Assembly: GCF_902728235.1 (NCBI RefSeq) | Contig: NZ_CACVBO010000001.1 | Location: 3,434,001 to 3,498,000, forward strand | Reading direction: 5' to 3' | Origin: Lentimonas sp. CC4 | GTDB taxonomy: Bacteria; Verrucomicrobiota; Verrucomicrobiia; Opitutales; Coraliomargaritaceae | Length of the DNA: 64,000 bases | Part shown: positions 10,085 to 17,294 of the stretch, piece after piece | How the letters are laid out: each line of letters opens with the position of its first letter | How positions within the stretch are numbered: the first letter of the stretch is position 1 | The notes under the pieces: model-generated | The model's input: only the letters and a program-made list of their open reading frames with translations | What the model was told of the DNA's origin: nothing | The model's database searches: none | Position numbers and translations under genes: made by a program

Positions 10085-10202
10085 AGTAGTAATGATAAAC
10101 AGAAAGGAGCTAATCCCAGAATAGACAAACTATAATATCATAAAGGAAACGTAAAAAGCGCACCTAAACCCGCTCCCAGAACGAGTCCATGAGTTCACAC
10201 GA

Positions 10203-10364
10203 TTACTCAAGATAATCTCGGTTGATTCGCCAACCGGCATAGACTCCGAATAGACTCATCGTTGAGCTAAAGGCAAACGCTGCATAAATCCCATAGGGAG
10301 CCCCCAACCACCAACCCAAGTAACTAAACACAGTCAGTGTAACGAAAATGCAGAGCTTATTCAT
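10203..10364 (-). CDS. Small membrane protein, 53 residues
   Basis: This short open frame begins MNKLCIFVTLTVFSYLGWW and ends INRDYLE. It has two hydrophobic segments (about residues 5-20 and 24-45) separated by a Gly-Ala-Pro turn, the look of a small two-helix inner-membrane protein. The frame is exactly 54 codons with a clean ATG and TAA, and a weak AGG lies a few bases upstream of the ATG. It lies upstream of, and on the same strand as, the orphan parA gene, so the two may be co-transcribed. I know no family for it. Codon use and hydrophobic periodicity argue for a real gene, but homologues are needed to be sure. Confidence 0.5.
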   Translation of the reverse strand: MNKLCIFVTLTVFSYLGWWLGAPYGIYAAFAFSSTMSLFGVYAGWRINRDYLE

Positions 10365-10554
10365 TCGCCTGTCTTAGTCGGTAGCATTGCTTGGGCGATA
10401 TCTTTATTCAACCTATGTCACGCCTAGAAACATTGGCATCTCAACTGAGATGCAAACGTCACAACCACAAGGTATCACACAGAATCCCGACATTGACCTC
10501 GCTGACTTGTTAAGCACGGTGAACATGTAAAAAACTCACTTATTTTGAATCTAC

Positions 10555-11319
10555 ATGCACTACCGTCACTTGCTCCTCATCTGTTCCCTACTGTTTATAT
10601 CACTCAACGCATTGCAAGCTGCCGAAGCGATAATCAGAATTGGCGACAGTTATAAGCAAGTCGTCAAAGCAATCGGAAAACCTGATGGTGACTTAAGTGC
10701 AGGCAGCAAACGAATCTTAACCTACGGCACAGCGAAAGTAATACTTCGTGCAGATAAAGTCACAGAGGTAAGCGATGACTTAGACAGTAAGCTGCAAGTT
10801 CGAAATAAAAACCAGGAGTCCGTAGAAGCAAAACGTAAGGCAGGGCTGGTAAACTATAAAGGTGAATGGATGAAGCCTGAACAGGTCGAGGCTTTGATCC
10901 ATGCGAATGCTCAAGAAGCATTGAAGAACCGGTCCAAACAGAGCCGCAGCGCAAATAGCGGAATCTGGTATACTAACTTCAAACAAGCTGCATCACTGGC
11001 AAAATCTCAAAATAAAAAAATGCTGATCAACTTTACTGGATCGGATTGGTGTGGTTGGTGCATCAAACTCGATAAAGAAGTATTCTCACAGACTAGCTTC
11101 ACTCAACATGCGGCTCAGAATTATATTTTACTGAGGTGCGATTTTCCCAAACGCACAAAACTCCCGACGGCACTCCAAATGCAGAATCAGACCCTTGCGA
11201 AGAAATTCGGAGTCCGCGGATTTCCTACAATTATTGTGCTGAAGCCAGATGGCAGCGTGTATAGCAAAGGCGGCTATGTGAGCGGAGGCCCATCTGCCTT
11301 TTTAAGTTCAATCCGTTAG
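10555..11319 (+). CDS. Exported thioredoxin-fold protein
   Basis: This 254-residue protein has a signal peptide (LLLICSLLFISLNALQAAEA, cleavage near residue 23-25). A SmpA/DUF-like stretch (about 28-90) follows, then a C-terminal thioredoxin-like domain from about residue 135. That domain contains NFTGSDWCGWCIKLDKEVF, a CxxC active site of the form C-G-W-C, and the cis-proline loop VRGFPTIIVL. Such proteins act in periplasmic thiol reduction or cytochrome maturation and are common in Verrucomicrobia. It is a single-gene unit with about 190 bases upstream. Its redox partner is unknown. Confidence 0.78.
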   Translation: MHYRHLLLICSLLFISLNALQAAEAIIRIGDSYKQVVKAIGKPDGDLSAGSKRILTYGTAKVILRADKVTEVSDDLDSKLQVRNKNQESVEAKRKAGLVNYKGEWMKPEQVEALIHANAQEALKNRSKQSRSANSGIWYTNFKQAASLAKSQNKKMLINFTGSDWCGWCIKLDKEVFSQTSFTQHAAQNYILLRCDFPKRTKLPTALQMQNQTLAKKFGVRGFPTIIVLKPDGSVYSKGGYVSGGPSAFLSSIR

Positions 11320-11500
11320 TCATCAAACGCGAGAGCTGCAGAACACAGGAGTTTCGACCCGATTCCAGTCCCTTGCACCTATAATTCCACCCTCAGGGCG
11401 CATGGTTGTGCTCGCGCTGTCGGTTACCCTTGGGTATACATTTTGTTGAGTTGTCATCTCGGTCAACTCGCAACAGATCATCTAAACAAAAAGGCAGAAC

Positions 11501-11755
11501 ATGGACATTAATGAAATCGTAGCTTTTCTTATAATCGGAGGTGTTGCTGGTTGGCTGGCAGGCCTCCTCTTAAAGGGGCGTGGGTTGGGACTTATCGGCA
11601 ATGTCATTGTCGGTATCATCGGTGCCGTTTTAGGTGGTTCCATTTTCCGTGCCTTGGATATCTCGCTGGGGAACGATTTGCTGGGGGTGCTCGCCACTGC
11701 AACTGTGGGCTCGGTGGTCTTACTGTTTGTCTTAAGTCTGATCCGAAAGAAATGA
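11501..11755 (+). CDS. GlsB/YeaQ/YmgE family membrane protein
   Basis: This 84-residue protein is a transglycosylase-associated (GlsB/YeaQ) family member. It has three hydrophobic segments and the Gly-rich pattern GGVAGWLAGLLLKGRG followed by GNVIVGIIGAVLGG. The family is a general-stress inner-membrane protein of unclear function in enterobacteria and enterococci. An AAGG-type ribosome binding site lies 8-10 bases before the ATG. It stands alone. The minus-strand frame over it is a shadow. Confidence 0.85.
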   Translation: MDINEIVAFLIIGGVAGWLAGLLLKGRGLGLIGNVIVGIIGAVLGGSIFRALDISLGNDLLGVLATATVGSVVLLFVLSLIRKK

Positions 11756-11777
11756 GCATAAGTGCAATGGGAGCAGA

Positions 11778-11867
11778 ATGACCTCATTTTCAAGAACAGC
11801 CTTCGCAGTATTCGTGGTGTATCTGTTGTGCTGCTTTAGCCCTCACGTTGGCGCAGAGGCCTCGTAA
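11778..11867 (+). pseudogene. Short signal-peptide-like frame, possible gene relic
   Basis: A 29-codon frame begins MTSFSRTAFAVFVVYLLCC and ends GAEAS before a TAA. It has a good ribosome binding site (GGGAG six bases before the ATG) and reads as a complete signal peptide with almost nothing after it. The same frame stays open for another 42 codons beyond the TAA (11868-11993), beginning DDFPWIARYL. This suggests a small exported protein interrupted by a nonsense mutation, or a chance frame. I recognise no family for the second half. Confidence 0.3.
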
Positions 11868-12031
11868 GACGACTTCCCCTGGATCGCAAGGTATCTTCAG
11901 GATACAAGAAGTGCTGAGTGCCGATGTGCCTCGTTCAGCTTTAACGGAACGCTCGCTTTTTCAGCCTCCTCCAGATTGGGGGCGTCTTTTTGAGTAACAA
12001 TGATTCCAACCTGTGAGTTAAAAATAAAACG

Positions 12032-12409
12032 TTAATTCAATTGGTCGTAGTATGCCTGAGCATCCGCAAACGACCCTAAGTCTGTGATGTTGGTGAAGCC
12101 GATTCCCTCGAGGCTAGCTTTAGCAATTCCAGACCGTCTGCCACTGCGACAAAACACGATAATTGAATCGCTTTTTTGAAGCTTCAGTTGAGCGACTTCG
12201 CCTACGATCTGATCGAATGGGATATTGATGGAACTCCCAACTGTTTTTTCAGCAAACTCGGAAGGAGTCCGAACATCAATCCAAAGAGCCTTTTCGTTCG
12301 CCTCAACAGGCGCTCGTTCCAGCCTGTCTGTATTCGAAGCATTATCACACCCAACGAAAGTGATGAGTGCACCAGTCCAAACAAAGCATGATATTAGTTT
12401 AAATCGCAT
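12032..12409 (-). CDS. Rhodanese-domain lipoprotein
   Basis: This 125-residue protein has a lipoprotein signal (MRFKLISCFVWTGALITFVGC, lipobox cysteine at residue 21) and one rhodanese domain, with LWIDVRTPSEFAEKTV at its start and the active-site loop VFCRSGRRSG. Single-domain rhodaneses carry sulfane sulfur on that cysteine. It is probably lipid-anchored outside the cytoplasmic membrane. I start it at 12409: the frame runs 33 codons further up, but those codons overlap the relic described at 12490-12612 and contain no signal sequence. A TAA-rich spacer follows the gene. Confidence 0.78.
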   Translation of the reverse strand: MRFKLISCFVWTGALITFVGCDNASNTDRLERAPVEANEKALWIDVRTPSEFAEKTVGSSINIPFDQIVGEVAQLKLQKSDSIIVFCRSGRRSGIAKASLEGIGFTNITDLGSFADAQAYYDQLN

Positions 12410-12489
12410 CGTTACTTCGAAACAGTGACACCCCTTTGAGTCAATGGGAATGGATACCGAAGCGTCAGCGGACCTGAATATATGCATCA

Positions 12490-12612
12490 TCATTTTTGAA
12501 GCACACAATCGATGCTCCTGGCGAAGCGTCCGATCAGTCCCGAAATAATTCCAGCCTTATTTTCAGGATAATTACGCATCAGAGCCTTTGCTTTATCCTG
12601 TGTCCAAACCAT
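12490..12612 (-). pseudogene. Relic of the TPR-protein gene found at 17294-19300
   Basis: The minus strand reads MVWTQDKAKALM then YPENKAGIISGLIGR and SIDCVLQK before two stops. This aligns with two separate parts of the intact 668-residue protein: its signal peptide end (CSVSLVWAQ) and residues around 95-125 (YPDNEPGILSGLIGH, VDYLLQN). At DNA level the identity is high over 12490-12580 against 18915-19010 and continues with the signal-peptide codons (12596-12635 against 19235-19275). So this is a deleted, truncated paralogue in which about 75 codons between signal and repeat have been lost. It is not expected to make a functional protein. Confidence 0.65.
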
Positions 12613-12711
12613 GCACACGGAGCAAACTCTTTTCAGACTTTAAAAGAGTAAGCGACTACAGACATGTCTGAACGCCCCAATGTCAGCCCTCACCACATTC
12701 AAGGATCTCGC

Positions 12712-12737
12712 TTGCAGATTTACACAAATTATATAAT
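12712..12737 (+). promoter_or_regulatory. Candidate promoter of the diadenylate cyclase gene
   Basis: A perfect TATAAT lies at 12732-12737 in an AT-rich stretch, only 11 bases before the ATG at 12749. TTGCAG at 12712-12717 could be the -35, although the 14-base spacing is short. If used, the transcript would be nearly leaderless. This rests on pattern only. Confidence 0.3.
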
Positions 12738-12748
12738 TAGTAGCGTGT

Positions 12749-13639
12749 ATGCCGACGAAGAAAAAGACTCATAAGCAAATAGAAATCAATGAAACCCGCT
12801 TGTTGATCGACTATGGCTTCGACTTAGCGCGAAAGTTAAACATCAGAACGGTCCTTGTCATCGGTGAGCTTGTAACCGATAGGAAAATGGTCGACAAACA
12901 CCGGGTAGATGAAAGCATCATCTGGGTCTCTCGCGACACGGAGAAGAAGCAACAGGACCTCAAGGAAGGTGACTATTTAGTTTTCATCCCGCATAGTCCA
13001 GCGAAACGAATGGACCAAATATCACTCGCTCTGATACTCTCTGTTATGCACGGATATGTCAAAGAAGCTGATTCGATTGTATGCCTGCTGGGGCTGTCGG
13101 GGTCCAAACGCTTAGACAATTTACTCATTGCAAATCCACAACGTGACTTCGAGTGGTTTAAAGACGGCAATCATGAAAAAAGCCAACTACCCATTTCCCA
13201 GGAATTCATCCAACTCGTCGAGATTGCTTTGAGATTCGCTCATGAGGGACGCGAAGGTAAGTCGATCGGCACTGTATTTTTACTCGGAGATCCCGAAGAG
13301 TTAACTGCTATCGCACGCCCCCTCATCTTGAATCCCTGTCACGGGCACCCAAAAAAGTCTCGCAGTATTTATGATCCCGACTTTGTGGAAACCATGCGTG
13401 AGTTTTCCGCGCTTGATGGCGGATTTCTAATTGACCGCAAAGGCGTGGTCGAAGCCGCAGGCGTTTACCTGGACGCACCCGTCACCTCGAAGGTTAAAGT
13501 CCAAAGAGGATTAGGTTCGCGCCATCTCGCGGCAGCAGCTGCCACGGCACAATCCAATTCGATTGCAATCGTCATCTCGGAATCCTCAGGGATGGTGACC
13601 GTATTCTCGAAAGGTTCGAAGGTTCTATCACTCGGCTAG
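12749..13639 (+). CDS. Diadenylate cyclase-like protein (DisA_N/DAC domain, DacZ-like layout)
   Basis: This 296-residue protein probably makes cyclic di-AMP. The C-terminal half (about 150-285) is a DAC domain with the two catalytic motifs in altered form: ALDGGFLIDRKG (Asp223-Gly-Gly, where most families have Asp-Gly-Ala) and GLGSRHLAAA (Arg258-His259-Leu, where most have Arg-His-Arg). The N-terminal part (about 15-130) looks like a pyruvate-kinase C-terminal-type alpha/beta domain (FDLARKLNIRTVLVIGE), the arrangement of archaeal DacZ. Neither the DisA DNA-binding domain nor CdaA membrane helices are present. The loss of the second Arg leaves activity to be shown. It is followed after 40 bases by a DUF2254 membrane protein on the same strand. 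Confidence 0.72.
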   Translation: MPTKKKTHKQIEINETRLLIDYGFDLARKLNIRTVLVIGELVTDRKMVDKHRVDESIIWVSRDTEKKQQDLKEGDYLVFIPHSPAKRMDQISLALILSVMHGYVKEADSIVCLLGLSGSKRLDNLLIANPQRDFEWFKDGNHEKSQLPISQEFIQLVEIALRFAHEGREGKSIGTVFLLGDPEELTAIARPLILNPCHGHPKKSRSIYDPDFVETMREFSALDGGFLIDRKGVVEAAGVYLDAPVTSKVKVQRGLGSRHLAAAAATAQSNSIAIVISESSGMVTVFSKGSKVLSLG

Positions 13640-13679
13640 ATCAAGGCCTGACTACCAAACGACTGCCATCTAATTTTTC

Positions 13680-15026
13680 TTGATGAAGGAGCGCTCAAAT
13701 ATATCGCAGGAGATACTCTACCAGATGCCGCGGCTATTTGTGCTCAAAGTCATTCATTCCTTCTGGTTCATCCCTAGCCTGCTCGCAGGCGCATCAGTAT
13801 TGACCAGCATCCTGCTGCAGAGTGCGGATCGATGGCTCGAACTTGAGCCGAGCGGATCACTTAGCTGGCTGTTTACCAGCAGTGCCGACGGCGCACGCTC
13901 CCTACTATCCACGATCGCGGGCTCAATTATCACTGTCACAGGTGTCTTGCTCTCCGCTATTATCGTGGTCATGACGCTCGCCTCTCAGCAATACGGCCCA
14001 CGGTTAGTGCAGAATTTCATCAATGACCGTGTCGGTCAAATCGTCATCGGTTGCTTTGTCGGATGTTTCGTTTACAGCGTGCTCACGCTCAAATCCATCC
14101 AATCTGGCGAAATCATTTTCCTACCACACCTTTCTATTCTCGGCGCGCTCCTTTATTCACTACTGTGCATCGCCTTACTAATTTTCTTCGTCCAGCACCT
14201 CGCCTCCTCCATACAAGTGCAATCCATTATGCGTCGTGTGTCACTTAACCTCAATGCGGAGATCGACCATCTATTCCCAGAGGCACTCGGCCATGAGCCG
14301 AGTGACGACGTATCGCAGTCGAAGACTGATTCAAAAAAAGCCGCAGTCTCTACCGAGATCAAAGCACATCGCTCCGGCTACTTACAGTCCATCGACTACG
14401 ATCAGTTGATGAACCTGTCTAAAGTCAACGAGTTCGTCATTCACCTCAAGGCAATGCCTGGAGAATTTCTGATTCATCAAGCAACCATTGCCGAATTAGA
14501 GACCAAGGCAGCAGTTGAAGAGCCACAAGAAACACTCAAAGGTTGCTTCATCATCGGCACCTATCCGACATGCGATCAAGATGTCCTCTTCCCCATTCGC
14601 CAACTCTCTGAGATCGCCATTCGCGCACTCTCACCAGGCATTAACGACCCACATACGGCCATCGAAGCAATCGATTACCTAGCGTCTTCCCTCGCTCAAC
14701 TAATCAACCGAGACTGGCCCTCTCAATACCGCTACGACAGCGATCAAGCACTCCGAATCACCACACGATCCCCGAGCTTCGAAACCATTCTACGACAAGC
14801 CTATCAACAAATACACCACTATGGGCTACGCGACGTGACCATCGTCACCAGACTACTCGAAGTGCTTGCCACCATTGCAGCACAAAATACCACGGCCACA
14901 GAGCGCATCGCTGTCATCCGCAGCTTCGCCCATGAAATTTGCGAAAAGAGTTCCTCAACCATTGAAGCACAGTCCGACATCACAGCCATCAAGAAGACTT
15001 ACCACAGCTGCTTTCCGAACAACTAA
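13680..15026 (+). CDS. DUF2254 membrane protein
   Basis: This 448-residue protein has four hydrophobic segments in its first 180 residues (WFIPSLLAGASVLTSILL, then an ITVTGVLLSAIIVVMTLASQ segment, a VGCFVYSVLTL segment and LLYSLLCIALLIFFVQHLA). A soluble domain follows with the family hallmark SPGINDPHTAIEAIDYLA. DUF2254 proteins are inner-membrane proteins of unknown function. The gene follows the diadenylate cyclase-like gene by 40 bases on the same strand, so co-transcription is likely. That suggests, but does not prove, a link with cyclic di-AMP or osmotic control. A second ATG three bases in is an equally good start. Confidence 0.85.
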   Translation: MMKERSNISQEILYQMPRLFVLKVIHSFWFIPSLLAGASVLTSILLQSADRWLELEPSGSLSWLFTSSADGARSLLSTIAGSIITVTGVLLSAIIVVMTLASQQYGPRLVQNFINDRVGQIVIGCFVGCFVYSVLTLKSIQSGEIIFLPHLSILGALLYSLLCIALLIFFVQHLASSIQVQSIMRRVSLNLNAEIDHLFPEALGHEPSDDVSQSKTDSKKAAVSTEIKAHRSGYLQSIDYDQLMNLSKVNEFVIHLKAMPGEFLIHQATIAELETKAAVEEPQETLKGCFIIGTYPTCDQDVLFPIRQLSEIAIRALSPGINDPHTAIEAIDYLASSLAQLINRDWPSQYRYDSDQALRITTRSPSFETILRQAYQQIHHYGLRDVTIVTRLLEVLATIAAQNTTATERIAVIRSFAHEICEKSSSTIEAQSDITAIKKTYHSCFPNN

Positions 15027-15036
15027 CACCGATCGC

Positions 15037-15846
15037 CTAGGGGGTCGAATCTTCGACCAGAGCATTGAGTAGTTCGTGTAGTTCCCGTAGATCGTTCGCG
15101 TCAATTGACTCTCCCTTATTAATTTTTTCGATGTAAAAAGTATCCATAGCGATGCCTCGCTCGGTTGCGATACGTGCGGATGCGATGTCAAATCCTAGGG
15201 AATAAATGAGACGTGAAATGCTGTAGAGTAAGCCGGTGCTGTCGCCTGCCTTTACCTCGATAATGATACGGTTGAGTGAGAGTTCATTGTAGATTTCTGC
15301 ATATGGTCGGAAATTCCGTGGTGGCATGCTACTCAGTTTTTTATGGCCCTTGATCTGAGCTTCCAAGCACTCGATATCGTAGGTCAAGCGTTTGTCATGC
15401 ACCAGCGATTCTTTGACGTGTGCTTGAAAGATGCCTTGCGCCTCGGTGTCCGACACCACTCCACCTTCGGGCCCCATGATGTAAAAGGTGTCGATTGATA
15501 TATTGTCTTTGCGCGAGAATGCTCGGGTGCTCTGGATGTTGACACCTGCCAAAGTCAGTGCTCCTGCCAGCTTGAAGAACAAGCCCGCGCGGTCCCATGT
15601 CACTAAGTTAACAACGGTCATGTTTAAGTCGTTGTCATCACGCCAGTCGATGATGGGGGACAGCGTCTCGACTGAGTCGGATTGTTCGACGTGCGCCAGT
15701 AGTTGGTTCACCATACGCAGGTGTAATTGAATCTCTTGAGCGGTGAATTTTATAAAATAGTGCTCAGGCAAGAGACTAAAGTGGGCTTCAATTTCTTCTT
15801 TGGCGACTCCTTCGATTGCCAATTCGGCTATCTGTTTATGTAACAT
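15037..15846 (-). CDS. Double-ACT protein resembling the GlnD C-terminus
   Basis: This 269-residue protein matches only the last part of the PII uridylyltransferase GlnD. An entry segment (HYFIKFTAQEIQLHLRMV) is followed by two ACT domains (about 85-150 with DRAGLFFKLAGALTLAGVNI, and about 190-255 with DSTGLLYSISRLIYSLGFDI). In GlnD the ACT pair binds glutamine and controls the nucleotidyltransferase and HD domains, both absent here. The protein may be a free glutamine or amino-acid sensor. Nothing beside it encodes a PII protein. It ends 10 bases from the convergent DUF2254 gene. Confidence 0.75.
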   Translation of the reverse strand: MLHKQIAELAIEGVAKEEIEAHFSLLPEHYFIKFTAQEIQLHLRMVNQLLAHVEQSDSVETLSPIIDWRDDNDLNMTVVNLVTWDRAGLFFKLAGALTLAGVNIQSTRAFSRKDNISIDTFYIMGPEGGVVSDTEAQGIFQAHVKESLVHDKRLTYDIECLEAQIKGHKKLSSMPPRNFRPYAEIYNELSLNRIIIEVKAGDSTGLLYSISRLIYSLGFDIASARIATERGIAMDTFYIEKINKGESIDANDLRELHELLNALVEDSTP

Positions 15847-15857
15847 AGAACCCTATC

Positions 15858-16326
15858 TTAGCCAGATTCATACCATTTCTCATTGATTGGACGCATTAGG
15901 TTCAGTCTCACGCATTCTAACATAACATTGTTGAATGTAGGCCCGAATGGGCCCGTAGGTTTCTGCATATAAACAAAGACCGCCTCTGCTGGATCTCGAA
16001 AGATACCTTTCTCAACCATATCAAGCACCCACTCGGCTAGTCCCGACGGGAGATAGGCTTCAAATTTCAAACCACCTTCCGAAGCCTGCTGACGCAACAA
16101 GCCGGCACGCTCACGTGCATCACTCTCAAAACTATCGCTAGAGCCCTCAGTATTGTAATCTGCGGGTGCTTCTGCCTCAGCTTCAGTTTAGCCCGAAAGC
16201 GGTGTCCTTTTGGATTGCTGCAGCTTCAAATAAAACCAGCGCATATCGCTCAGCTCACGCATCAATCCCTTCTTTGAGTAGCAATCCAGGATGTTGGACG
16301 GGCGGTAGCTGTTTGGTATGGCTCAT
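15858..16326 (-). pseudogene. Broken gene with a C-terminal ribbon-helix-helix-like segment
   Basis: Three frames line up as one damaged gene. MSHTKQLPPVQHPGLLL starts at 16326 and stops at 16255. The next frame begins MRELSDMRWFYLKLQQ at 16262 and hits TAA at 16188-16190. The same frame then stays open to 15858 with TEAEAEAPADYN and a final part containing YLPSGLAEWVLDMVEKG, which resembles a ParD/CopG-type ribbon-helix-helix segment. One frameshift and one in-frame stop separate the pieces. The last 80 codons could still be translated from a TTG at 16100. It sits directly downstream of the toxin-antitoxin pair. Pseudogene is the simplest reading; a reinitiating small operon is possible. Confidence 0.45.
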
Positions 16327-16358
16327 GACATATTATCCTAACTTCTAACTACTGCCTC

Positions 16359-16682
16359 CTAACTCCTCTTTTTAGGATTATACGGTGCAGCATCCTCCGC
16401 ACACTCCAGCACTTGCTCGGGATATTTGGTGGCCACGCGCATCAAAACCTTCGCGCTCGGCGGTGGTTGACGACGCCCCTGCTCCCATCCGCGGACTGTG
16501 CCGACTGGCGTGTCCAATAATTTGGCAAAGGCCTCCTGAGTGAGCCCCAGCTTCATCCGCGCCGACGCCACAGCATTCTCAGGATTGACCACCCGCACGC
16601 GTGACGGTGCGAGTTCGCCCTGTTCAATCGCCTTCATCTGGCGGATCGATTCTTTCAGTTCGTTAAATAGTTCAGTCTCCAT
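16359..16682 (-). CDS. XRE-family antitoxin (HigA/NadS-like)
   Basis: This 107-residue protein has a C-terminal helix-turn-helix: ARMKLGLTQEAFAKLLD is the first part and PVGTVRGWEQGRR the recognition helix, ending with PPPSAKVLMRVA. This is the HigA/NadS layout of antitoxins and autorepressors. It follows its toxin gene by 15 bases on the same strand, the toxin-first order typical of HigBA systems. It should neutralise the toxin and repress the shared promoter upstream of 17006. The N-terminal 45 residues are probably the toxin-binding part. Confidence 0.8.
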   Translation of the reverse strand: METELFNELKESIRQMKAIEQGELAPSRVRVVNPENAVASARMKLGLTQEAFAKLLDTPVGTVRGWEQGRRQPPPSAKVLMRVATKYPEQVLECAEDAAPYNPKKRS

Positions 16683-16697
16683 GGTCGTGCTCCTCTC

Positions 16698-17006
16698 TTA
16701 ACTTTCAATCAGCTCACGTAGGAGCTTGACCTCAGCCTTAGTTAAATTGTCCTGTTTGTTTTTCGGATAAGCCAACAGCAAGAAGATCACTTCTGGCGTG
16801 TTTCGATAGTAGATCACTCGAAAGCCCCCGCTCTTTCCGCCGCCTTTACGAGCGAGACGAATCTTTCGCAGTCCGCCACTCCCCGCAATCAGATCACCCT
16901 TATTCGGATTCTCCAAAAGTTCACCTTGTAACTGTTTCAGCTCATCATCCTCAAAAAGCCCACCGCTGGCTTGCTTCGTAAAAATCGGTGTTTCAATGAA
17001 GAGCAT
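16698..17006 (-). CDS. RelE/HigB-type toxin
   Basis: This 102-residue protein fits the RelE/ParE superfamily, HigB2 branch: TPIFTKQASGGLFEDDELKQ at the start, GSGGLRKIRLARKGGGKSGG in the middle and GFRVIYYRNTPEVIFLLLAYPK near the end. Such toxins cut mRNA on the ribosome. The basic residues of the central and final strands are present. It is paired with the XRE antitoxin just downstream. The Gly/Lys-rich loop is normal for this branch. The start at MLFIETPIF is the only good one. Confidence 0.8.
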   Translation of the reverse strand: MLFIETPIFTKQASGGLFEDDELKQLQGELLENPNKGDLIAGSGGLRKIRLARKGGGKSGGFRVIYYRNTPEVIFLLLAYPKNKQDNLTKAEVKLLRELIES

Positions 17007-17045
17007 TCGACTAAACTACGTCATTGGCGCAGACAGTCAACAGCT

Positions 17046-17093
17046 AAGTCAATGACGCACCGCAAAGGTAATGACATGACCCGTTTTTCAGCC
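17046..17093. repeat. 48-bp direct repeat, left copy
   Basis: This 48-bp stretch recurs at 19519-19566 with one difference. Its core reads AAAGGTAATGACATGACCC and it ends TTTTTCAGCC. It bounds the left side of a two-gene module (17088-19300) and, on the minus strand, supplies the stop codon of the 68-residue gene. It looks like the terminus of a mobile or REP-type element, but no transposase is present. Confidence 0.8.
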
Positions 17094-17294
17094 TTCGACT
17101 TTCAATAGTTGTTGGTAGACTCGCATCGAAACGGGCGCTGAAAGTAGCACAAATGGCCCTGACGCCACTGCGAATACTAAAGGGCTACAAAAAGAAAATA
17201 CAACCGCACCATCCCAACCATAACCTGCCCATTTCATAATCGGACATGACACAAGCATGACCCCAAGATAAACAACTAGCGTTACATCAACCAT
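17088..17294 (-). CDS. Small membrane protein, 68 residues, end supplied by a repeat
   Basis: The protein has two hydrophobic segments (VTLVVYLGVMLVSCPIM and GAVVFSFCSPLVFAVASGPF) and ends LLKVEG. Its ATG overlaps the stop codon of the upstream TPR gene by one base (TAATG), so translation is probably coupled. The TGA stop lies inside the 48-bp repeat at 17046-17093, so the original C-terminus may have been cut off by the repeat. I do not recognise a family. Its partner is probably the TPR protein encoded upstream. Confidence 0.55.
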   Translation of the reverse strand: MVDVTLVVYLGVMLVSCPIMKWAGYGWDGAVVFSFCSPLVFAVASGPFVLLSAPVSMRVYQQLLKVEG

